Assembly (NCBI GenBank): GCA_035651635.1
Contig: DASRFK010000031.1
Location: 1-23,432, forward strand
Direction of reading: 5' to 3'
DNA length: 23,432 nucleotides
Origin: JANXQE01 sp035651635
Lineage (GTDB): Bacteria > Verrucomicrobiota > Verrucomicrobiia > Limisphaerales > UBA8199
The notes beneath the pieces were generated by a model, which had not been told where the DNA came from, searched no databases, and saw only the letters and a list, made by a program, of their open reading frames with translations. This document shows positions 1 to 6,330 of the stretch, in pieces (the first letter of the stretch is position 1; the number at the start of each line of letters is the position of its first letter). A program made the position numbers and the translations under genes.

Positions 1-120
1 CGCGTGTTTGGGCATGCCGGTGGACAGAGGCGAGTGGCTGCTTGAATTAAGATTGACAATGAACTCACCTCTCGTTGTCTCGCGAGCCATCCACTAGCGA
101 CAAACCTTTTGAGACAGTCT

Positions 121-184
121 CAGCGCGATGTCCCTACCTCACGGGCGCTCTTTCCCGCGGTAGGGATGGCGCGCTGCGCCGTCC
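121..184. repeat. Hairpin repeat unit, copy 1
   Basis: Positions 121-141 are repeated exactly at 269-289 (a 21-bp direct repeat). Positions 121-140 also pair imperfectly with 159-178, forming a large inverted repeat. Inside the right arm, 164-172 and 176-184 (GGATGGCGC and GCGCCGTCC) form a second stem with a 3-nt loop and one G-T pair. Such nested hairpins resemble REP-like intergenic elements. That they recur around the genome is an inference. Confidence 0.65.
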
Positions 185-259
185 GCGCCGCGTTAGCGGC
201 GCAACGTTGGATGTGAAGGTAACTCCTCTCGCATTCGTTCCGCCCGCTAGACGCGGTCG

Positions 260-289
260 GGGACATCGCAGCGCGATGTCCCTACCTCA
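260..289. repeat. Hairpin repeat unit, copy 2
   Basis: Positions 260-269 (GGGACATCGC) and 273-282 (GCGATGTCCC) form a perfect 10-bp inverted repeat around the loop AGC. Positions 269-289 are identical to 121-141. There is no following T-run, so it does not look like a standard intrinsic terminator. A REP-like repeat is the better description. Confidence 0.65.
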
Positions 290-399
290 GGGCCTCTTTT
301 CAAGGGATTTAGATGCGTTTGCCCTGGCTTGGAAAGGCCTCTGCTTGACAGAGTTGCCCAAACAATTACCCTGCGACGAAGGTCCCTAAGCAGTTTTGA

Positions 400-834
400 A
401 TGGCACTTCCGAAAATGAGCCAGCCGATTAAACGAGAGTTGATTCTCCTCGTGGAAGATGACCCGGATGACGAATTGTTTGCCTTGCGCAGCTTTCAGAA
501 GAGCCAAATTGAAGGCGACGTCGTGGTGGTTCGCGATGGGGCGGCGGCGCTGGATTATCTCTTCGGCACCGGAGCGTACGCCGGAAGAGATCTGAGTGTG
601 ATGCCTACTCGGATCATACTGGATTTATCTCTGCCGAAACTAAGCGGTCTGGAAGTGTTGCAGCGGATCAAGAGCGATGAACGCACCAAAAGCATCCCCG
701 TGACCATGTTGACCGGGACTAATTACCAAGTGGTCACGGATCAAACCTTGGTCCACGGAGCCGAAGCCTGCCTGATGAAACCGGTCACGTCCGAGGGATT
801 GCGCCAAATTGCGGCTAAGAATGCCCCCGTGTAA
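400..834 (+). CDS. Stand-alone receiver-domain response regulator
   Basis: This 144-residue protein is a single CheY-like receiver domain with no output domain. It resembles the Rcp1-type single-domain regulators that accept phosphate from phytochrome-like or hybrid sensor kinases. The acidic pocket is at E19-D20-D21, the predicted phospho-acceptor is D75 in ILDLSLPK, the switch threonine is T105 in TMLTGT, and the conserved lysine is K127 in LMKPV. All key residues are therefore present. The start at 400 or the internal ATG at 415 are both possible, and neither has a strong ribosome binding site. No kinase gene is adjacent in the window, so the partner is unknown. It has no DNA-binding domain and cannot be PhoB for the pst operon. 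Confidence 0.9.
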   Translation: MALPKMSQPIKRELILLVEDDPDDELFALRSFQKSQIEGDVVVVRDGAAALDYLFGTGAYAGRDLSVMPTRIILDLSLPKLSGLEVLQRIKSDERTKSIPVTMLTGTNYQVVTDQTLVHGAEACLMKPVTSEGLRQIAAKNAPV

Positions 835-875
835 TGACACTTCGCCCTGTTTGGTGGCAATGGCCTGGCAGGCGC

Positions 876-1556
876 TCACGATGGTTTGTTGGTGCTCGGA
901 GTTGCCGCCTTTAGCATTTCCGAAACGATAGCTTTGGACAAGTCACCGCCCATGGGAAAGATCATCTGCACCCGGCCAGAGGCGTCGATGATCATTGTCC
1001 TGAAATTATGTTTGAACAAGCCGCTGTCGGGCTCGACCTGCACATTGGAGAGCCGGGCAAGCTCCGCGACTTTATCCTTGGGACCGGTAATAAAGCTCCA
1101 GCGCGCCGGGTCGTAGTGGTAATGCTCGCCGTACACTTTTAACACGGCCGGCGTATCGAACTCGGGATCAAATGAAACGCTAAGAAAGTGCCAGTTGGTC
1201 GGCCCGTGGGGAAACTCGCTGAGTTGGCGGGAAGCCTCGGCAAAGTTTTTTGATAATCTGGGACAAAAGTCAGGAATCGGGCAACGGGTGAAAAAGAAAG
1301 TGATAGCCAGAGCCTGGCCCTTAAAGGAAGTCAGGGTGACTGGCTGTCCAAATTCATTAGTGAACGCGAAGTCCAGAAGAGGATGGTGCTTCGGTTCTTG
1401 TGGTCCAACCGGCGCTGCCAGTGAGTGGTAACCTGTGAACAGCCACAGGTTCATCAGCAGCCCGCACCCCGCCACAATAACGAACCGGCCGGCCAGCTTA
1501 AGAAAAGCCGGCCAGATTCGCTCAGAGCGCAGCCGGGGAGCATGTCGCGGCATCAT
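876..1556 (-). CDS. SCO1/SenC family copper or redox protein, membrane-anchored
   Basis: The product has an N-terminal membrane anchor (about residues 24-47, counting from the ATG at 1556) followed by a thioredoxin-like SCO domain. SCO proteins carry copper to the CuA site of cytochrome oxidase or act as thiol oxidoreductases. The domain keeps the essential histidine (H183 in LFKHNFR). The cysteine motif is TRCPIPDFCP, a CX5C spacing (C92, C98) instead of the classical CX3C. I recall this variant in a subset of SCO proteins, but metal binding there is uncertain. The frame is open up to 1796, and an alternative ATG lies at 1598. None has a good ribosome binding site; 1556 gives a sensible short N-terminus before the anchor. 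It is transcribed divergently from a cupredoxin gene, suggesting a shared copper or respiratory role. Confidence 0.85.
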   Translation of the reverse strand: MMPRHAPRLRSERIWPAFLKLAGRFVIVAGCGLLMNLWLFTGYHSLAAPVGPQEPKHHPLLDFAFTNEFGQPVTLTSFKGQALAITFFFTRCPIPDFCPRLSKNFAEASRQLSEFPHGPTNWHFLSVSFDPEFDTPAVLKVYGEHYHYDPARWSFITGPKDKVAELARLSNVQVEPDSGLFKHNFRTMIIDASGRVQMIFPMGGDLSKAIVSEMLKAATPSTNKPS

Positions 1557-1917
1557 GGCTGGAGTTTCAAATCGAACACATTCATATTGCCGTCTCATTG
1601 TGGGATAAGCCAGCTTGTGGTTTGTTCCCCTGACAAGCCGTCGGCGGCAATCGCAGGTGGGTAAAGAAATGCCCCGCAGATTCGAGGCGACCGCAGATGA
1701 CCAGGGAAGGTCGCACAAATGGGGGCGCAACCGTATGTCTGCCTCGCCCCACGTGGGACCAGCTAGGGGACGGGTAATTCTGGCTCTTAGGCTCATTCAT
1801 GGGCGAAAAGGAACCTTTTTCAGGAACAAATTGCGCGGCTCGATCTCCTACGCATATAGGGATCCGATGTTTCCCTTGAAATCATTTTCCATAATTCCGG
1901 AGTTGGCAGTAAGGATA
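1557..1917. other. Divergent intergenic region between SCO and cupredoxin genes
   Basis: About 360 bases separate the two divergent genes. The frames that extend the neighbours into this region have no signal-peptide or domain content. A weak sigma-70-like pair may drive the cupredoxin gene: TTGCGC at 1831-1836 and TATAGG at 1855-1860, 18-bp spacer. No operator repeat was recognised. Confidence 0.35.
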
Positions 1918-3147
1918 ATGAGGCGGATTCGCGGGCGAGCTTTTTCGCTCGTGTTTTCGATTTCTGCCGCTCTCATGGCTTGCTTTGCAATGCCGGTTTT
2001 GGGCGCCAGTGCCAACGTGGATATCGTTGATTTTTCCTTCAACCCCGCGTCGGTGACCGTTCATGTGAATGATAGCGTGACTTGGACCTGGATCGGTCCG
2101 ACGGTGCATACGGCGACCAGCGATACAGGTCTTTGGGATTCAGGTTTGTTATCCAGCAGCTCGACCACGTTCACCCATGCGTTCACCTCCAGCGGTTCGT
2201 TCCCGTACTTTTGCGAGGTGCACCCCTTCATGACAGCTTCGGTCACGGTTCAAGCGCAAACGGCGAACGTTCCACCCACAGTCTCCATCACTTCACCAAC
2301 GAATGGCGCGACGTTTGCCGCTCCCTGGAGTGGCACGATCCAGGCAACGGTGGCAGATAGCGATGGAACGGTTACTCAGATTGTATTCATGGCCGGACCA
2401 ACGTTGCTGGGAACCATCCCCAATCCGCCGGCCAATCCAAACATTTCAGTAACCAATCTCGCGGCGGGCAACTACAGTTTGACGGCCGTGGCCACGGATA
2501 ATGACGGGGCATCCACGACCTCGGCGTCGGTGAACATCGTTGTCGGAAGCCAGACCAACCTGCCGCCGGCGTTGACCAATCTCGTGGTGCAACTGCCAGG
2601 CGCAATTGTGTTTAATCCACAAACGGGGCTATTCGAACAGACGGTGAGCGTGAGCAATTCCAATGACAGCGCAGTTGCGGGAGTGCGTCTGGCGGTCCAG
2701 GGTTTGCCCGCTGATGTAAGGCTGTACAACGCGAGCGGCTCGACCAACGGGGTGCCTTTTGTCCAGTACAACCAACCGCTCAATCCCGCTGCCAGTGTGG
2801 GTTTTCGTCTCGAGTACTATCGCAGCAATCGCGTGGAGTTTGTCTCGACCAATTTTGTCGCGAGCGCGATCACTCCGGTTACAATCGCTGCGCCAACAGG
2901 CACGGTCGTGCAACTGGACCGCACGCCCTTCCTGTTTAAGGGGTCGCTCATCATCGAGTTTGCGAGCGTTCCAGGCAAAACCTACGTCGTGGAGTACAGC
3001 CCTGACATGCAGGTCTGGCGCATAAGTGTTCCACCGGTTACCGCCGCCGGCACCCGAGTCCAATGGGCGGATGCCGGTCCCCCTGAAACCGATAGCGCTC
3101 CGGGAACTGCCAGCCAGCGCTTCTATCGAGTTGTGCAATTGCCCTGA
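1918..3147 (+). CDS. Secreted cupredoxin/Ig-like protein with Verrucomicrobia-type C-terminal tail
   Basis: The 409-residue protein starts at 1918, supported by AAGGA at 1911-1915 and by the signal peptide that follows (cleavage near residue 30, GASA). Residues about 33-113 form a plastocyanin-like type I copper domain with all four ligands visible: H64 in TVHTA, then C99, H102 and M105 in CEVHPFM. This suggests a periplasmic or extracellular electron carrier or copper-binding protein. Residues about 118-210 form a bacterial Ig-like domain (PPTVSITSPTNG). The middle is a beta-rich module of unknown role. The end (TYVVEYSPDMQVW ... RFYRVVQLP) is a tail shared with other secreted proteins in this window. 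The longer frame back to 1615 lacks any recognisable N-terminal content. The beta-barrel gene follows after 23 bp, probably in the same transcript. Confidence 0.85.
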   Translation: MRRIRGRAFSLVFSISAALMACFAMPVLGASANVDIVDFSFNPASVTVHVNDSVTWTWIGPTVHTATSDTGLWDSGLLSSSSTTFTHAFTSSGSFPYFCEVHPFMTASVTVQAQTANVPPTVSITSPTNGATFAAPWSGTIQATVADSDGTVTQIVFMAGPTLLGTIPNPPANPNISVTNLAAGNYSLTAVATDNDGASTTSASVNIVVGSQTNLPPALTNLVVQLPGAIVFNPQTGLFEQTVSVSNSNDSAVAGVRLAVQGLPADVRLYNASGSTNGVPFVQYNQPLNPAASVGFRLEYYRSNRVEFVSTNFVASAITPVTIAAPTGTVVQLDRTPFLFKGSLIIEFASVPGKTYVVEYSPDMQVWRISVPPVTAAGTRVQWADAGPPETDSAPGTASQRFYRVVQLP

Positions 3148-3160
3148 ACGGAACGTTACC

Positions 3161-3166
3161 GAGGAA
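3161..3166 (+). promoter_or_regulatory. Ribosome binding site of the beta-barrel gene
   Basis: GAGGAA lies 4 bases before the ATG at 3171. It is a strong Shine-Dalgarno sequence and fixes the start, which is followed directly by a signal peptide. Confidence 0.7.
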
Positions 3167-3170
3167 TCCT

Positions 3171-4196
3171 ATGCACTCTCACCTTCGTTTGTTGCGTGTC
3201 TCGGCGGCCGTAATCGCGGCACTGGCACCCTGTGTCGTTCGCGGTCAAAGCGAGGGCAGTTCGGATTGGAACCATTTCGGGGTCGATTTTCGACTGGGGC
3301 TCAACCTAAAAGCCAAATTCAGCAACGCGGGCGTTTTCGCCGGCCAGCCCGCGTCACCTGCTTCTGGCGCAGTAGACCATACTTACTCTGATGGCTTTGT
3401 ACGCTTGGATTCCAGTGGAGACCGAGGCGGGTTAACCTGGAACTGGGGTTACCAGAATTCCTCACAAGTCAGCGGCAGCGGAACTCTTTTGTTCCACGCC
3501 GCCAGCAGCGACGGTGCAAGCTCGGCTGTAAACGATGACCCGCGCCTGGGCCTTGAGGTGAATTATGCTCGCGATCTTGGGCGGGTCGGCTCCGGCCGTT
3601 GGGGAGTAAAGGCGGCCTTAGGCTTTACCGACCTGAAGATCCGCGATACGCAACCCCTGAGCGGTAATGTGACCCTGGTTACCGACGCTTACCCATTGGG
3701 CGGAATTACCGCCCCGCAAGCGCCGTATGCGGGCAGCTTTAGCGGCCCGGGCCCGGCGATCGGTGATGACCCGACGCGCACGGTGTCCACGCTCGCGGGC
3801 GGCGCGCTCATCACGGGCAGCCGGCAATTGGACGTCTGGCTCTATGATTTCCGCTTTGGTCCCTATCTCACGCTGCCGCTCGTGCAGCGGCTCGCTCTGC
3901 AGGTTGGCGGGGGCCTGGCAGTTGGCGTGGCCGACAGCACTTTTTCTTTCGCGGAGACGACCAGCACTCCGGCCGGTTCGGGACAATCCATCGGTTCCGG
4001 CAATCGGACCGGATCGATGATCGGTTTCTATGGGGAGGCGGCATTAGCTTACGAACTAATGGCCAGCGCTTCGATTTTCGGCGGAGGCCAATTTCAATAC
4101 CTTGGCGAGTTCAATCAGAACGTCGCCGGGCACGCCGCCCAATTGGATCTACGCCACTCGATTTATTTCGTCGCGGGAGTGCAATTGCATTTCTAA
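3171..4196 (+). CDS. Predicted outer-membrane beta-barrel protein
   Basis: This 341-residue protein has a signal peptide (about residues 1-25, ending VVRGQ). The rest alternates short amphipathic beta strands with Gly/Ser/Ala-rich loops, and the chain ends in a terminal phenylalanine (GVQLHF). Both are typical of outer-membrane beta-barrels recognised by the BAM machinery. I do not recognise a specific family, and no substrate can be named. It follows the cupredoxin gene at 23 bp with a strong ribosome binding site, so co-expression is likely and a role linked to copper or extracellular electron traffic is possible. Its stop codon (4194-4196) directly abuts the stop of the convergent gene at 4197-4199. 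Confidence 0.75.
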   Translation: MHSHLRLLRVSAAVIAALAPCVVRGQSEGSSDWNHFGVDFRLGLNLKAKFSNAGVFAGQPASPASGAVDHTYSDGFVRLDSSGDRGGLTWNWGYQNSSQVSGSGTLLFHAASSDGASSAVNDDPRLGLEVNYARDLGRVGSGRWGVKAALGFTDLKIRDTQPLSGNVTLVTDAYPLGGITAPQAPYAGSFSGPGPAIGDDPTRTVSTLAGGALITGSRQLDVWLYDFRFGPYLTLPLVQRLALQVGGGLAVGVADSTFSFAETTSTPAGSGQSIGSGNRTGSMIGFYGEAALAYELMASASIFGGGQFQYLGEFNQNVAGHAAQLDLRHSIYFVAGVQLHF

Positions 4197-6206
4197 TCAG
4201 GCCGCTGGCGACAATGGTGAAACCATTCCAGCCCCGTTGGGCGACGGTTCCTCGGAACTCCAGGAAACATTCGCGGGCTCGCCGGCCTGTCGAAGACCGG
4301 ATTCCGCTTCGCGGTAAAGAGTGATGGCAATCCGTTCGTTTTTGCGAATGCATTCCTTGATCGCGGCAGGAGTCTTTTCGCAACTGACCAGGGTTTTCCA
4401 GGAATAGATATGCTTCGGTTTATGAAAATCGCTGTTGGCCAGATAGGGGAGACGTTTGGCGCTGACCGGATTGAAGACATTGTTGCGATTGGCGATTTCC
4501 CACGCATCGAGCAGCGGAGCAAAACGCTCCTGGTGTTCCCATAAGTAAAGGGTGTTCTTGCCCCACTCGCTCTTCATAATATGGGGATGAGAAGCGACCG
4601 CCAGGCCACCCTGGGCATGGATTTGGTCGATCGTCTCGGGCAAATCCAGGCAATCCAGAATCGGGGCTTGCAAATCTATTCCCAGCAGGTGTGCCGAAGC
4701 TTTCTGGGTCAGGCCATCTTTGTTGAACTCCAGGCCGGTCATCACGAGCATGGAATACTTGCGCCAGGCGCGCCGGCGTTCGCGCTCGATCGTCTCGAAG
4801 TACTCCGGCAGCTGCCCCGGATTCAAGGTCAGCCGGCTCAGCTTGCCAAGCTTGCCGATCAGCCGGCGCGAATCAGCCAGGTGATCGGTGATACAAATGC
4901 AATCGAATTGGCGGTGGCCATAGAAATCAATCACCTCGGCCACTGAAAGTTTGCCGTCGGAATAGCTCGTGTGGATGTGGAAATCACACAGCAGCGGCCG
5001 GGTAGGATGCGTGGAAACGCCCGGACCCGGCGCCTTTTCATGCACAGGCTGGTTTGCGCCGCGCGCCAGGCCGGCACGCCCGCTATTCTGGCTGGTGTGG
5101 TCACACTCGCGCAGAACTACTTCGGCCATGCGTAAAGCGGCGTCCGGACGACTTACCTTTGACAAGTTCTCTCGCCACCGCCGCCAAACTTTTGCTTCGC
5201 GCCGACAGGCTTGTTTTACCCGCTCGACCACCTCCGCGGGTTTCTCGGCGACTGCGCCGATTTCCAGCTCGGTCAGGGTTCGCCCGGAAGCGGACTTCTG
5301 CCCGGAGCCGAATTGGCAGACGATCATCGGACACTGTGCGGCAATAGCTTCCTGGATGAGCGTCTGGTTGGGGGGACCAATCAGCAGGTGATGGCTTCTG
5401 AGGAGGGACGGCATCTGGTTGGTCCAGCCGAGCACTTGCACTCTGTCGGAATGGGCTCGCAATCGTTCAGTAAGGCCCGCTTTCAGGCAGGCGTTGCGAC
5501 CCACCACTACCGTCAGGTGGTATTCGGGGTGATCGAGCAAACGCTTCAGAGCTTTCCCCGGCTTTTTCCCCGGGCTATCGATCAGGCACAGGAGCCGGCA
5601 GCGGTTCTCGCCGCCAGGAGCCGGCAGGGGAAGCTCCGGTCGATGGCAAAACTGCGGGCTGACCGGAAAGCCAAGCGTTTTGATTTGCTCGCCTCTGATT
5701 CCGCGGGCGCGCAGCGCGCCGGCTGCGGCGGAATCGACCACAAAATAGACATCTGTTGGCGCGGCCTCGAGCCAGGGCGCGCTCAGGCCACCACAATCAG
5801 TGACCAGCGAGATGAAACGGAAAGGATGTTCGGCGTGGTCCCGGTATAAGTCGCGAATCAGCGTGGTGTAAAGCGGGTGCGTCACAATGACGGTATCGGG
5901 TTGAGTGTCTTGCAGCAAATGGCCCAGATCGCGCTGGAGCCGTGCGACGTTGAAGCCGGCATAATCCCTTAACGCCGATCGATCCCGCAATGTAGAAAGG
6001 CCGCCCCAGAGACTCGGAGCCAGGCGAATGACCTTCGAGTAAGCCTTGCGCGCCATCGAATGGAAAGCGCCGTAGCTACTTTCGAACAGGTCGAACACCT
6101 CCACTCTGACCTCGCCGGAAAGTGATTCGAGCGCTTCCGATAGGTTGCGGGCGGCGGCAGCGTGACCGTCACCGAAGCTCGCGCTGAGTGTCAGGACTGT
6201 CTTCAT
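4197..6206 (-). CDS. MGDG-synthase/UgtP-like glycosyltransferase fused to a PHP phosphoesterase domain
   Basis: This 669-residue fusion has two enzymes in one chain. Residues about 1-365 match the GT28 group that makes glycosyl-diacylglycerol: the N-terminal motif SASFGDGHAAAARNL, HPLYTT and SLVTDCGG in the acceptor half, and GPPNQTLIQEAIAAQCP in the nucleotide-sugar half. Residues about 403-600 form a PHP domain with a full set of metal ligands: H410-x-H412, D417, TDH near 441-443, E493, H540 and H542 in SHPH, and D593-x-H595 in NSDFHK. PHP domains hydrolyse phosphoesters. ATG at 6206 is preferred because it starts directly before MKTVLTLSASFGDGH; a GTG at 6218 would add four residues. It is the last gene of the run starting at pstS, 124 bp after the PLP enzyme. 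A lipid-remodelling role under phosphate limitation is my inference; LPS, peptidoglycan or compatible-solute glycosylation are alternatives. Confidence 0.8.
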   Translation of the reverse strand: MKTVLTLSASFGDGHAAAARNLSEALESLSGEVRVEVFDLFESSYGAFHSMARKAYSKVIRLAPSLWGGLSTLRDRSALRDYAGFNVARLQRDLGHLLQDTQPDTVIVTHPLYTTLIRDLYRDHAEHPFRFISLVTDCGGLSAPWLEAAPTDVYFVVDSAAAGALRARGIRGEQIKTLGFPVSPQFCHRPELPLPAPGGENRCRLLCLIDSPGKKPGKALKRLLDHPEYHLTVVVGRNACLKAGLTERLRAHSDRVQVLGWTNQMPSLLRSHHLLIGPPNQTLIQEAIAAQCPMIVCQFGSGQKSASGRTLTELEIGAVAEKPAEVVERVKQACRREAKVWRRWRENLSKVSRPDAALRMAEVVLRECDHTSQNSGRAGLARGANQPVHEKAPGPGVSTHPTRPLLCDFHIHTSYSDGKLSVAEVIDFYGHRQFDCICITDHLADSRRLIGKLGKLSRLTLNPGQLPEYFETIERERRRAWRKYSMLVMTGLEFNKDGLTQKASAHLLGIDLQAPILDCLDLPETIDQIHAQGGLAVASHPHIMKSEWGKNTLYLWEHQERFAPLLDAWEIANRNNVFNPVSAKRLPYLANSDFHKPKHIYSWKTLVSCEKTPAAIKECIRKNERIAITLYREAESGLRQAGEPANVSWSSEEPSPNGAGMVSPLSPAA

Positions 6207-6251
6207 ACGCCAGCACACGCTCGTGCAGCGATGTTACAGCCATACGGAGGC

Positions 6252-6330
6252 CAGGTTACTTTCCGTCGACAAAGCGCTACCTGTAACTTGATAACCTGCA
6301 ACCTGTGGTGGTCTCTCCGGAACCTGTGTC
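6252..6330. repeat. Cluster of short CAGGT(T) direct repeats
   Basis: Read on the minus strand, the spacer between the PLP-enzyme stop and the fusion gene holds several copies of CAGGTT or CAGGTA. On the plus strand they are ACCTGTGTC near 6322, ACCTGTGGT at 6301, ACCTGCAAC at 6294 and ACCTGTAAC at 6279. Spacing is irregular (7-21 bp). It may be a degenerate repeat or a binding-site array. Function unknown. Confidence 0.35.

Larger units (their letters stand above)
1..399. other. Non-coding left-edge region with hairpin repeats
   Basis: No convincing gene is present here. The short open frames on both strands run through palindromic repeats and resemble no family I recognise. The region is dominated by the repeat elements listed separately (121-184 and 260-289). 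No clear promoter or ribosome binding site for the response regulator at 400 could be identified. Confidence 0.6.

Noticed and set aside
75..389. 104-codon open frame in the left-edge region
   Set aside because: It reads through palindromic repeats, is rich in Arg and Pro, and has no ribosome binding site or recognisable domain.
400..834. Response regulator as PhoB for the pst operon
   Set aside because: It is a receiver domain only, with no winged-helix DNA-binding domain.
1615..1917. N-terminal extension of the cupredoxin frame
   Set aside because: The signal peptide and AAGGA motif fix the start at 1918; the extension has no conserved content.
2629..3138. 169-codon open frame on the minus strand
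   Set aside because: Antisense shadow of the cupredoxin gene, with no family resemblance.
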